Origin: Enterococcus sp. DIV2402
Lineage (GTDB): Bacteria > Bacillota > Bacilli > Lactobacillales > Enterococcaceae
Assembly: GCF_017426705.2 (NCBI RefSeq)
Contig: NZ_CP147251.1
Location: forward strand, 3,074,501 to 3,138,500
Reading direction: 5' to 3'
Length of the DNA: 64,000 nucleotides
Shown here: positions 54,446 through 63,000 of the stretch, piece by piece
Position numbering within the stretch: position 1 is the stretch's first letter
How the letters are laid out: each line of letters opens with the position of its first letter
Notes under the pieces: generated by a model
The model's database searches: none
Told to the model about the DNA's origin: nothing
The model's input: only the letters and a program-made list of their open reading frames with translations
Made by a program: the position numbers and the translations under genes

Positions 54446-56002
54446 TTATTCTGCTTGTATCATCTGCTTAATCTCTTTTTGAGACAGGGCTTTCCATGGC
54501 GATGTTTCAAAATTGATTAACGCTTTTTCGGGATTTTCATTTTTATTCCACCATTTTGCTTCATACCCAATGCCGTCAAACATGACTCGTTTTCCAGCAG
54601 TATACACTGTGTCTTCTAACCAGTTCGGATACGTCCCTTCAGGTAATTTTAATTGAGGTAACGGCTTTTCACCAGGCAAAACTGGACCGATAAGTTGCCA
54701 AGGCGTTTCTTCGGCACGTAAAATCGGACTGTCGGGTGCATCGCCTTTCGTCCACCATTTTGCTTCATAGACATGATGATGCCAAACGACTTTCGTTTGC
54801 GCTAAATAAACGCCTTCTTCTGACCAAATCGGATACGGACTAGTCGCAGGATCATCGGGTTTTTGTAACTCTTCTTTTGTTAAATTAGAAACTGTTGTAA
54901 GTTGCGCATTTTCTGCAACTTTGCCGTTTAAATTTTTCTTTAATCGCTTGGCAAAATCTTGGTCTTCTTGGGTAACGCCGCTATAACTATCAGATACAAA
55001 CGTTGCGGGCACATAATCTGGATTGGATTTACGGTCACGATTAGCCGACCACATCGACATTCGTCCTAATTTCACTTTTTGCGCGAACTGATTTAATTCT
55101 GTCGCATCTTTTAAGGTGAAGCGTTCAGTAGCAACATCATTTTGTCCAATCATGGGCGTTGCACCTATTTTTGCCCATAATACAGCGTCACTTAGATAAA
55201 TTCCAGCTTTGTTATACATAATTTTTAATTGCCGATGGGTTTCCTTCAATGCCTGTATCGCATTCTCAGCTAAAGATAATTTCGGTTGACGGCTACCACC
55301 ATAGTTCATCGTCATAATATTCACTCCTGCTAAATCAACCTTGTTGGTTAAAAATTCAGCAACTGTATCCGTTCCATCTTTTGTTAGGCCATTCGGATCA
55401 GCTGGCAGTGTCAACCACACCGCCAACGATTTGCCGGCTTTTTTACGATTTGTTTGTAACTTAGCAATTGCTTGTGCCCGTAACTGATTGACTGTTCGAT
55501 TGGTGAGACCGTCATTCTCCAAGTCCAAATCAATCGTCGTTAAGTCATAACGATCGATGACTTCTTGATACGCTGCGACAAGCGAATCAACATCCGTATA
55601 GCGCAACGCCAATTCATCATTCAATAGTCCGCCAAAGGAAACAATCACATCATACCCTTTTTGTCTTAGTCGTGCGATACGTCGATCAAGATCTAGATTC
55701 TGACTCGCTTCCTCTAATGAATAAAAATTTCCCCAACTCGGTGAACCATCCTTTTCTGATGCTACAACAAATGATAAAACAACGTTATCCTCCAATTGCT
55801 CAAAATTAAACTGGGGTGTTGCAGTCACATCGACATATGAAGCAAACCACGGTTGATGATCCGATTTTTGAAATTGAGCAAACAGTTCTGTACGATTTAA
55901 ATAAGCACCTGACCCAATCAAAAGTACCACCACCATGAATAGTAGACGTAAAATGGACAAGCGACGAGTAGGCGTAACCTGTTTGTTCTTCATATCACTC
56001 AT
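54446..56002 (-). CDS. Membrane-anchored GH18 glycoside hydrolase with two CBM5/12-like modules
   Basis: A 518-aa protein. One N-terminal membrane helix (about 19-37) is followed by a GH18 barrel (about 48-350) with the catalytic DxDxE in TTIDLDLEND near 157-162. Two chitin-binding-like modules of about 50 aa (390-445 and 455-510) follow, each with VYEAKWWTKGD-type sequence. GH18 enzymes hydrolyse GlcNAc polymers using substrate assistance. Its ATG overlaps the stop of the GT2 synthase gene; a second ATG three codons later has better spacing (10 bases) to AGAGG. Coupling to a synthase suggests it trims or releases the polymer. Confidence 0.88.
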   Translation of the reverse strand: MSDMKNKQVTPTRRLSILRLLFMVVVLLIGSGAYLNRTELFAQFQKSDHQPWFASYVDVTATPQFNFEQLEDNVVLSFVVASEKDGSPSWGNFYSLEEASQNLDLDRRIARLRQKGYDVIVSFGGLLNDELALRYTDVDSLVAAYQEVIDRYDLTTIDLDLENDGLTNRTVNQLRAQAIAKLQTNRKKAGKSLAVWLTLPADPNGLTKDGTDTVAEFLTNKVDLAGVNIMTMNYGGSRQPKLSLAENAIQALKETHRQLKIMYNKAGIYLSDAVLWAKIGATPMIGQNDVATERFTLKDATELNQFAQKVKLGRMSMWSANRDRKSNPDYVPATFVSDSYSGVTQEDQDFAKRLKKNLNGKVAENAQLTTVSNLTKEELQKPDDPATSPYPIWSEEGVYLAQTKVVWHHHVYEAKWWTKGDAPDSPILRAEETPWQLIGPVLPGEKPLPQLKLPEGTYPNWLEDTVYTAGKRVMFDGIGYEAKWWNKNENPEKALINFETSPWKALSQKEIKQMIQAE

Positions 56003-58248
56003 TCCTCTCTCTTCTTGGCTAGTGGTTTCGAATATTGCAACTCGACGTTTAAAGGGACTTTATTTTTATCATCCCCATAATACAAGACTGCTTGCCAATT
56101 CAAGTCATTCACCGGATTTTGTAAGGTGGTATGTTTTGGTTTCACTTCGACAAAGAACCAATCAATAAAATTATGGAAGATGTCCACACACATATTCCAA
56201 ATACCAATATACGACACAAATGCCCAAGTAGCTGTTATTGCATTGAAACCAGCAAAAAGGGCATTTCCCCAATTTCCTACTAGCAACGAACGATAGCACA
56301 TAAAACTGGAAAAAAGAATAATGACTACCGGCATAAGTAAATAAATGGTTGGTGAAGCCGTGCGATTATTTACTTTAGGTGTCCGTGCAAAAGGAATTTT
56401 CTCTCCAGTTAACGCTTGTTGGATTGATTTAAGCACACCCGCTAAATTAACTGCTAAGAGAATTAAATTAAACCCATAGATTCTAAAAATATCTGTTCGT
56501 TTATAACGTGAATAGTTCAAATCTCCCGCCATTGCCATAAAATAAGGTAATGCTGAACATAAGATATAGACACTTAAAAGATTTTCAGCAAAGGGATACG
56601 CTAATAGAAAAATCAAACTAAAACTAGCCCAAGAAATGGACGCCATGTAATTAAGACGCATGCAAAATTCCATCCATTTGATTGGATGGCCCGCCTTTTT
56701 TCGTTGTTTCATTGTTCCAAATAATTTTGGAAGAATCAATAATCCACCATTTGCCCAACGCCGTCTTTGAATGATTAAGGAACCAAAATCTGGCGGAGTC
56801 GCACTGTAGCTCAAACGTTCTGGATAATTTACTAATTGCCAGCCGTGTTTTTCTAAATCTACGCTAGATTCGGTATCTTCAATTACAGTTCGGTCTTGAA
56901 TAAAACGTCTAATTTTAAAGCCATTCACATAAGATATTTCGGCAATATCTTCCAAAGCTTTTTTACGAATGACCGCATTAGCTCCTACCCAAAATGTTGC
57001 GCCGTAATAGGTGGTTCCTTGATGAAGAATATGCTGAAGGTCGGTGGTAGCACCTGCAATTCGTTCGATCCTAGTAGGCGTCCCTCGAAAAGATGAATAG
57101 GGCGTTTGCGTAACCGCAACTTTTTTATTTTCAGCTTGATTCAATAAATAAACCAAACGTAAACAATACTCTCTTAATAAAATAGAATCGGCATCAAGCG
57201 TTAACAAAAATTCACTATCTGGAATCACCACATCTGGTGTTTCTTCTGTTCGTGTCAAAATGTCACCCGCTGGCGTACGCTCAATTTGATAACTGCCACC
57301 CATTAAATCAATATACGCATTTAAATTCATCGCTTTATTCGCTTCATGGGATAATGAACTATATTTTTTTCTTTGAAAATAATCAAGTTCTACTTTGAAT
57401 AGCCACACCAAGCGACAGTACAGTTGATGTGCACGAGTATAGTCAATTGATGACTGTTGATTCGCAGCAGTCAGTAACGCTTTTGCCACTAAATATAATT
57501 CATTTGCTAAATCATGTAAGACTTGCTCAATGAAAAATTGATCGACGTGGTCTTCATTTATTTCTTGTTGCGCCATCTCACTTAACCAGTCACCCGCACG
57601 TGTATACTCTCTAGCAATTGCTCGTAAACGATCACCCGCAATTTTTTTAGTAACTTGTCCACGCTCAAACACTTTTAGAACTTGTTCAAAATGGTCGCGT
57701 GGTTCTTGTAAAAGCATAGTAATTTCGTGAATCAATCGTTTCGTTGCTTCTAATTTTTCAAAGGCTTGTGGATTATTTGGCACCGGATTATCATCAATTA
57801 AAAGAACCACCCGCATTTGCGGATATTCTTGTAACGCAGCGGATAATAACGTCTTACGAATAACAGCGACTTCTTCATCATAAGACGGAACTAACACCGT
57901 GATCGTCGGTTGTTTTTGTGTAAAAAATTGATCGATTTTTTCTCGGGGAACTCGAGTGTGTTGATTAAATCGTTTAAATGCCCCTTCTCTAGAAAATAAA
58001 TAGATTAAGGCGGAAAAATTTAAGAGTGTCACAATCAAAATATAAAGAGCTGCTTCTACAACTGTTTGAAATTCATGTGTTGTATTCGTAAATTGCTTAA
58101 AAATAGTGGAAGAGACATACAGTACCCAAAAACCAATCGAGGTGACAATATAGAGCCGATTGAGGGTTAACTTAGAAACTGAAACGTGGTCATGCAACAC
58201 GGATAATGGTTTGGTGCTTTTTTCGGTTCCAAACTCTTTTTTCTTCAT
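55999..58248 (-). CDS. GT2 processive polysaccharide synthase
   Basis: A 749-aa membrane glycosyltransferase. Two N-terminal helices (about 33-55 and 65-88), a GT2 domain with VLVPSYDEE near 117, LLIDD, LTLDADS near 346 (DxD), the TEDTESS acceptor motif and QRRRW near 491, then about five C-terminal helices. These are the D, D, D, QxxRW residues of cellulose, chitin and hyaluronan synthases. An insert of about 140 helical residues separates the first Asp motif from the DxD. No PilZ domain. Its partner is a GH18/CBM protein, so a GlcNAc-containing beta-glycan is the likely product. A strong promoter and a cre-like site precede it. Confidence 0.88.
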   Translation of the reverse strand: MKKKEFGTEKSTKPLSVLHDHVSVSKLTLNRLYIVTSIGFWVLYVSSTIFKQFTNTTHEFQTVVEAALYILIVTLLNFSALIYLFSREGAFKRFNQHTRVPREKIDQFFTQKQPTITVLVPSYDEEVAVIRKTLLSAALQEYPQMRVVLLIDDNPVPNNPQAFEKLEATKRLIHEITMLLQEPRDHFEQVLKVFERGQVTKKIAGDRLRAIAREYTRAGDWLSEMAQQEINEDHVDQFFIEQVLHDLANELYLVAKALLTAANQQSSIDYTRAHQLYCRLVWLFKVELDYFQRKKYSSLSHEANKAMNLNAYIDLMGGSYQIERTPAGDILTRTEETPDVVIPDSEFLLTLDADSILLREYCLRLVYLLNQAENKKVAVTQTPYSSFRGTPTRIERIAGATTDLQHILHQGTTYYGATFWVGANAVIRKKALEDIAEISYVNGFKIRRFIQDRTVIEDTESSVDLEKHGWQLVNYPERLSYSATPPDFGSLIIQRRRWANGGLLILPKLFGTMKQRKKAGHPIKWMEFCMRLNYMASISWASFSLIFLLAYPFAENLLSVYILCSALPYFMAMAGDLNYSRYKRTDIFRIYGFNLILLAVNLAGVLKSIQQALTGEKIPFARTPKVNNRTASPTIYLLMPVVIILFSSFMCYRSLLVGNWGNALFAGFNAITATWAFVSYIGIWNMCVDIFHNFIDWFFVEVKPKHTTLQNPVNDLNWQAVLYYGDDKNKVPLNVELQYSKPLAKKREE

Positions 58249-58291
58249 TTCTTCACAACCTTTTTATTTAATAATTGTTTCGATTATAGAA

Positions 58292-58320
58292 ATTATATAC
58301 TTCTATTTTATAAACTTCAA
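58292..58320 (-). promoter_or_regulatory. Promoter of the GT2-GH18 operon
   Basis: -35 TTGAAG (58315-58320) and -10 TATAAT (58292-58297), 17-bp spacer. Confidence 0.75.
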
Positions 58321-58335
58321 TAAAAACGTTTACAT
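58321..58335 (-). promoter_or_regulatory. cre-like site adjacent to the GT2 promoter
   Basis: ATGTAAACGTTTTTA on the minus strand fits the CcpA cre pattern WTGNAANCGNWNNCW with one mismatch and abuts the -35 element on its upstream side. Carbon-catabolite control is possible. Confidence 0.5.
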
Positions 58336-58363
58336 TTTAGAAACTAAATGATTTTTGTGCGCA

Positions 58364-58400
58364 AAAAAGCGACAATGATTCATCTTCACTGTCGCTTTTT
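58364..58400 (-). terminator. Terminator of the M15 peptidase gene
   Basis: AAAAAGCGACA pairs with TGTCGCTTTTT across 15 bases, with a T run on the minus strand. Confidence 0.88.
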
Positions 58401-58402
58401 AT

Positions 58403-60472
58403 TTAGTATCCTCCACCAGGAATTCCTAAATATTCTTCTAATGTTTTGTTTGAGCGATAAATCGCACTTGCTTGACTTCCGATATAACGCACATGCCATG
58501 GCTCATATTGATACCCAGTAATGGCTTCTTTTCCTGCTTTATAACGAATGATAAAACCATACTGATGTGCATTCGCCGCTAACCAATTAGCTTCGCGACT
58601 TTTTTCCAATAATGAGCCATTGTTATGAATTAAATCGAAGGCTAGACCTGTTTGATGTTCAGAATAGCCAGGTCGTGCAGAAAAACGATCTGCTGCGGCT
58701 TGCCCGTAGGTTCTTACATAATTTTGATATAACACACTTTGATAACTATATGAACGAAAACCACTGTAACTATTACTCACATCCATATTCAATTGTTGCA
58801 TCGCTCGTAATAATTGACGGAATTTACCACCTGCTGTTGAATTTTCGCCTGGATTATAATTAGCTGGCAAAGAATGCTTTTTATTCGCAATTAGAATACC
58901 ATCGACATAGGTAATCCCTTGCCTAGTCTCAACGGTTCTTGTTCCAGTTGCGTTGATATAACCTTGCCAATTATTTTTCGAATCATACAAGGAATAATAG
59001 GTTGAACCATTCCTATGTTGATAATACACTTTTACGTGATAAATTTTCCCGCTTAATTGACGTGCTGTCGTTTTTCGCTGCCAATCAAAATTTTGCCACA
59101 CCTCATAGTTTGAGCTAGGGATAGTTACTCGTTTTGATGTGGAAATAGCGTCGCCTTGTGGACTACTTTTTTTCGTATTATTTTCGTTCACGTACCCCAT
59201 CCAAGTTCCTTGATTGTTATATAAAGTCAAATAACGACTGCCATTGTAATGGTAATAATAGCCACGTGCTTGATACGTGTGATTTTTTTTCGCAGCGTTA
59301 GTCGTTCGCTTCTGCCATGAAAAATTTTGCCACATGTATTGATCATTCGTCACTGTTACCTGTTTACTATCTGCTTGATAAATTCCTTGTGGGCCATTCG
59401 CTACAGCTACGTTATTTTCATTCGTATAACCTGCCCAATTGCCATTGTTATCGTATAGCGTTAAATAACGACTCCCATTAAAATGCTGATAATACCCGCG
59501 TGCTTGATAAGTGCGATTTTTTTTCGCAGCGTTGGTCGTTCGCTTCTGCCATGAAAAATTTTGCCACATGTATTGATCGTTTTTTACCGTTACATATTTA
59601 TTATTCGCCAGATAAATCCCTTGCTGACCATCTGCTACGACTACGTTATTTTCATTGGTATAACCTGCCCAATTGCCATTGTTATCGTATAGCGTTAAAT
59701 AACGACTCCCATTAAAATGCTGATAATACCCGCGTGCTTGATAGGTGCGATTTTTTTTCGCAGCGTTGGTCGTTCGTTTCTCCCATGAAAAATTTTGCCA
59801 CATGTATTGATCATTTTTTACCGTTACATATTTTCCATAACTATGGTGTTTCCCATTACCTTCTTTTGTCAGTTCTAAAACTTTCGCTTCAACATATCCT
59901 AATGACCGATCTTTAGTAGCAATCTTATAATACGTCAGATTATTTTTCGTTAGCTTGTTTTCGACTTTTACAGTTTGATTGATTAGAGTCGCTGTCGTGC
60001 CCAACTCTTTCTTCAACGTATCATCCCAGATTTTAGCTGTTGACAAAATGGTGGCGTAAGGTAAAGACACCGCTTGTTGAAACAATTGAATTTGCGGTTC
60101 TTCTGTGGTTTCTTCTGTTTCTTGAGAGGTTTCTGTAGAAGATTCACTTGTTGTTGTTTCGGTTGTCTTTGTTTCACTCATTGTTGAAGAATTTGTCTCG
60201 CTAGAAAGTTGTTCACTAACCGAAGTACTAGATTCTTCAGTGGTTGTTTCGGTATTTTCTAAACTATCTGTTGTTTCTACTAAAGATTCTGTTGTTTCAA
60301 AACTTTGACTTTCACTAGTCACAGATGTTTGACTTTCTGAAATGTCAGAAATTGATTCAGAGCTTATATCACTGTCTGTCGTAGAAGTTACTGTTTCTTC
60401 TGCAAATAAGTTTACTGGAAAACTTCCCATAATTATTGTAGCAATCAACAATTTACCTAATTTGATATTCAT
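58403..60472 (-). CDS. Secreted M15 D,D-carboxypeptidase with SH3-like repeats
   Basis: A 689-aa exported protein. Signal peptide to about 25, a Ser/Thr/Glu-rich spacer to about 130, then a tract of about 80-aa GW/SH3-like wall-binding repeats to about 520. Three of them are nearly identical (YMWQNFSW, TTNAAKKN and GYYQHFNGSRYLTLYDN in each). The C-terminal VanY/M15 domain carries Zn ligands in SEHQTGLAFD near 604 and EPWHVRYIG near 656. It should trim D-Ala from peptidoglycan stems at the cell surface. Shares no operon with its neighbours and is followed by its own terminator. Confidence 0.9.
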   Translation of the reverse strand: MNIKLGKLLIATIIMGSFPVNLFAEETVTSTTDSDISSESISDISESQTSVTSESQSFETTESLVETTDSLENTETTTEESSTSVSEQLSSETNSSTMSETKTTETTTSESSTETSQETEETTEEPQIQLFQQAVSLPYATILSTAKIWDDTLKKELGTTATLINQTVKVENKLTKNNLTYYKIATKDRSLGYVEAKVLELTKEGNGKHHSYGKYVTVKNDQYMWQNFSWEKRTTNAAKKNRTYQARGYYQHFNGSRYLTLYDNNGNWAGYTNENNVVVADGQQGIYLANNKYVTVKNDQYMWQNFSWQKRTTNAAKKNRTYQARGYYQHFNGSRYLTLYDNNGNWAGYTNENNVAVANGPQGIYQADSKQVTVTNDQYMWQNFSWQKRTTNAAKKNHTYQARGYYYHYNGSRYLTLYNNQGTWMGYVNENNTKKSSPQGDAISTSKRVTIPSSNYEVWQNFDWQRKTTARQLSGKIYHVKVYYQHRNGSTYYSLYDSKNNWQGYINATGTRTVETRQGITYVDGILIANKKHSLPANYNPGENSTAGGKFRQLLRAMQQLNMDVSNSYSGFRSYSYQSVLYQNYVRTYGQAAADRFSARPGYSEHQTGLAFDLIHNNGSLLEKSREANWLAANAHQYGFIIRYKAGKEAITGYQYEPWHVRYIGSQASAIYRSNKTLEEYLGIPGGGY
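59290..59830 (-). repeat. About 234-bp tandem repeats in the M15 peptidase gene
   Basis: Blocks containing CCATGAAAAATTTTGCCACA recur at about 59315, 59548 and 59782 on the plus strand, roughly 234 bp apart, matching 78-aa protein repeats with few changes. A more diverged copy lies near 59090. Confidence 0.85.
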
Positions 60473-60630
60473 ATTCCTCCTCCTAAAAAAACGATTATAT
60501 TTCTATTTATAGTATAGCAAATTCCCTGCAATGACGCATGGAGGCGATGAACTTTTCCTTATCTAGCTCTTTTGCATACTAAATGATATGGTAGGATTAA
60601 ATTGTAGCAATATGAATGGAGAGGATAATA

Positions 60631-60963
60631 ATGGATATTGACTATTATGTATTAGACAAAAATAAACCAGAATCAGAAGAAATCCTGTTAGGGATAGAAG
60701 TATTAGCAGCGTTAAACAAAAACAAACATTCTCACAAAGATTGCAATAATTACTATCTACACTCTTTGAACGATTCCTCCGCAGAATTTAAAAAGAATTA
60801 CGCTGTGTGGAAGTTGCTAGAGGAACATGGTACACATATATTACCTATTGCTTGTGTTAATAAAAAAATAGTCAAAACAAACAGTTTATTGGATGTTTTT
60901 GAGTTGAGTGAATTAACAGGGTTTGGGATTTCTTTCCAATACAAACCAGATGATCTGATGTAG
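60631..60963 (+). CDS. ArsD-like thioredoxin-fold protein without the metal-binding cysteines
   Basis: A 110-aa protein. Its second half (FKKNYAVWKLLEEHGTHILP, CVNKKIVKTN, ELSELTG) follows the ArsD pattern of F..N..V..LL...G...LP..., then V.GEVV..G and EL...TG. ArsD proteins carry arsenite to the ArsA pump using an N-terminal Cys-Cys pair and a further Cys; here the N-terminus reads MDIDYYVLDKN with no such pair. Only two scattered Cys are present, so metal carriage is doubtful. The start at the ATG at 60631 has GGAGAGG 6 bases upstream. No ars genes are nearby. Confidence 0.65.
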   Translation: MDIDYYVLDKNKPESEEILLGIEVLAALNKNKHSHKDCNNYYLHSLNDSSAEFKKNYAVWKLLEEHGTHILPIACVNKKIVKTNSLLDVFELSELTGFGISFQYKPDDLM

Positions 60964-60972
60964 ACAGGGACT

Positions 60973-61019
60973 ACTAAAAAGGCGAGATGACTAAAATCGG
61001 TCATCTCGTCTTTGGTAGT
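60973..61019. terminator. Bidirectional terminator
   Basis: AAAGGCGAGATGAC pairs with GTCATCTCGTCTTT (one G-T pair) and ACTA/TAGT outside, between convergent genes. Confidence 0.85.
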
Positions 61020-62317
61020 TATTGTTTAGCAGAGCCATTGCCATGACCAGGACTATAATTGGCAGCTTCGGCTTCTGTAATCAAGCTAAAATTCCCTGGA
61101 TTTTTCACTTGACCATATGTTTTCCCGCTCTCTACTTTTAAATACTTATACCCGGCTGGCGCTTGATGCCAGTCGCCCACTAAAGTAGGAGTAGCTGAAT
61201 CGTTAGCGTTCGTCGTTTGTTCCACTGCTGCTTGTTGTCTAGCAGCTTCCGCTTGAGCTTCTTTTTCACGAGCAGCTTGTTCCTCAGCTTCTTTTTTTGC
61301 TCTTTCAGCTGCTTCTTTTTCAGCTTTTTTCTTCGCTTCTGCAATTCGTTCATTACTTTTTTCTAAGAATTCATCATATGTTGTTTGCAAAGTTTGCGAA
61401 TTTTTTGCCAAATCACCAGGCTGATAATTTTTCATTTTTAGAGAATCATCTAATGTTGTAAGCACGTCCTCTAGTTTTGCTTGCTCATCAGACGTCAAGT
61501 CCCCATTTGCTACTAAAGAGCGAGCCGTTTGAATGAATTCGGTAGCTTTCTTTTCATGTGCATCAAAATCTTCAGCACTTTCTGTTTGTTTTGTTTGCAA
61601 GCGTGTGACTAAAGATTGAGAAGAGGATTTGCGCTCTGTAATTGCTTGTAGATTCTCAGCTTGTTCTAAATATGTCGCATTTTCTTTTCTATCTGCTGCT
61701 AACTCCTCTTTTTCACTAGAAGATATATACTTTTGTTTAGCTAGCGCTTCTGATGATTTATTTAATTCAGCTAGTTCCTTCACTGTTTCTGTAATTAACA
61801 CTTGATTGTTTTCCATTTGTTCAGCTAATTCGCTAACTGTACGTGTAAGTTCTCGAATAGTGATGATAGTGGAATTAGACGCCAATTGAGCTTCTTCTTT
61901 CAGTTCTGTTAATTGTTGGCGATCTTTTTTAGCAATAAATTTCTCTTTGCTTTTAGTTTCTAGCTCTGTAATTTTCTTTAATAACTCTTCTTGCTCTGTC
62001 TGAATGACTAGCTTTTCATTTTTGGCAACCCGTTTTTTAACAGCAGAAAAATCTTGTTGTTCTTCTGCAATTAACGTTTTTAATGTCTGGCGATTCGCTT
62101 TTTCTTCTGCTTGATTGATTTCGGTTACTTTTTGCTTTAATAGTTCTGAGTCTTCTTCAGAAATAAATTCCGAGTTTAAAATCGTTTGAATTTGTCGTTC
62201 TTGTTTATCTTGTTGTGTATAAACTTCTTGGTACGCATTGGCATTCTCATTTGCTGCAACAACCCCTGTAGCTGAAAATGCTAAAATAATACCTACTACT
62301 GCACGTCTTAATTTCAT
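61019..62317 (-). CDS. Secreted coiled-coil protein
   Basis: A 432-aa exported protein: signal peptide to about residue 22 (VVAA), then almost continuous coiled coil rich in Glu, Lys and Gln to about 365, including an Ala/Glu/Lys helix of the KKAEKEAAERAKKEAEEQ type near 325-360. A short C-terminal domain (GYKYLKVESGKTYGQV to NYSPGHGNG) ends it. No enzymatic motif or wall anchor was found. It follows a 154-aa membrane protein gene with a 21-bp gap, so the two likely form an operon. Function unknown. Confidence 0.8.
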   Translation of the reverse strand: MKLRRAVVGIILAFSATGVVAANENANAYQEVYTQQDKQERQIQTILNSEFISEEDSELLKQKVTEINQAEEKANRQTLKTLIAEEQQDFSAVKKRVAKNEKLVIQTEQEELLKKITELETKSKEKFIAKKDRQQLTELKEEAQLASNSTIITIRELTRTVSELAEQMENNQVLITETVKELAELNKSSEALAKQKYISSSEKEELAADRKENATYLEQAENLQAITERKSSSQSLVTRLQTKQTESAEDFDAHEKKATEFIQTARSLVANGDLTSDEQAKLEDVLTTLDDSLKMKNYQPGDLAKNSQTLQTTYDEFLEKSNERIAEAKKKAEKEAAERAKKEAEEQAAREKEAQAEAARQQAAVEQTTNANDSATPTLVGDWHQAPAGYKYLKVESGKTYGQVKNPGNFSLITEAEAANYSPGHGNGSAKQ

Positions 62318-62338
62318 TTTACACCCTACCTACTCGCA

Positions 62339-62803
62339 CTATTTTTCTTGTTCTATCAAAGTTTGATACCCAATTAATGTCAACGTTGTTTCTTGATTAT
62401 CACCATCCTTTAAATGGTTATAATAATTTTTTATCAATGACAATGTTTGTTTTGTCTCAGTTAATTGATGGGCATTCACATCTAACACTTTTTGGTTCAC
62501 TGCGTGTGTTAATTGGTAATCTATAAAAAATAACAATTCTTTATCTTTCAATGTTTCGACATCATGTTTTTTCAAAAAACGTTTTAATTGATAAAAATTT
62601 TTAGTCTCCACACGAATATGCCAGGCATAATAAAGTGCGACCCCCATCGCAAACAAATACACGACAAATGGATTTATTCGAATCAAATCTAATGAAACAA
62701 AGATACTCGCTAAAATAAGTAAGCTAATCGAGACGAAAAGCACCTTCCACTCGTATTGTTTATATTTTTTATAACGTGCGACTATCTGTTGATACTCATT
62801 CAT
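62339..62803 (-). CDS. Two-helix membrane protein of unknown function
   Basis: A 154-aa protein with a short basic N-terminus, two membrane helices at about 20-40 and 44-63, and a soluble helical C-terminal part of about 90 residues. No recognisable motif. First gene of the pair with the secreted coiled-coil protein. Confidence 0.72.
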   Translation of the reverse strand: MNEYQQIVARYKKYKQYEWKVLFVSISLLILASIFVSLDLIRINPFVVYLFAMGVALYYAWHIRVETKNFYQLKRFLKKHDVETLKDKELLFFIDYQLTHAVNQKVLDVNAHQLTETKQTLSLIKNYYNHLKDGDNQETTLTLIGYQTLIEQEK

Positions 62804-63000
62804 AACAAAATCCCCAATTATAGTTATTTCCTTAATGATAACTTGTTCTTTTTATAGTGACAACCTTTATTTAACCATCATTAAATAAAATAACTAGTTA
62901 CTTATAAAAGAAATAACAAACAATCAATTGAATTGACAGAAATACAGCTTTCCTTTAGCCTAATAATCGTAACTACTTTTGTTATTTTAAGGAGATGCTT

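Noticed and set aside
60631..60963. Arsenic resistance function
   Set aside because: The metal-binding cysteine pair is missing and there are no other ars genes in the window.
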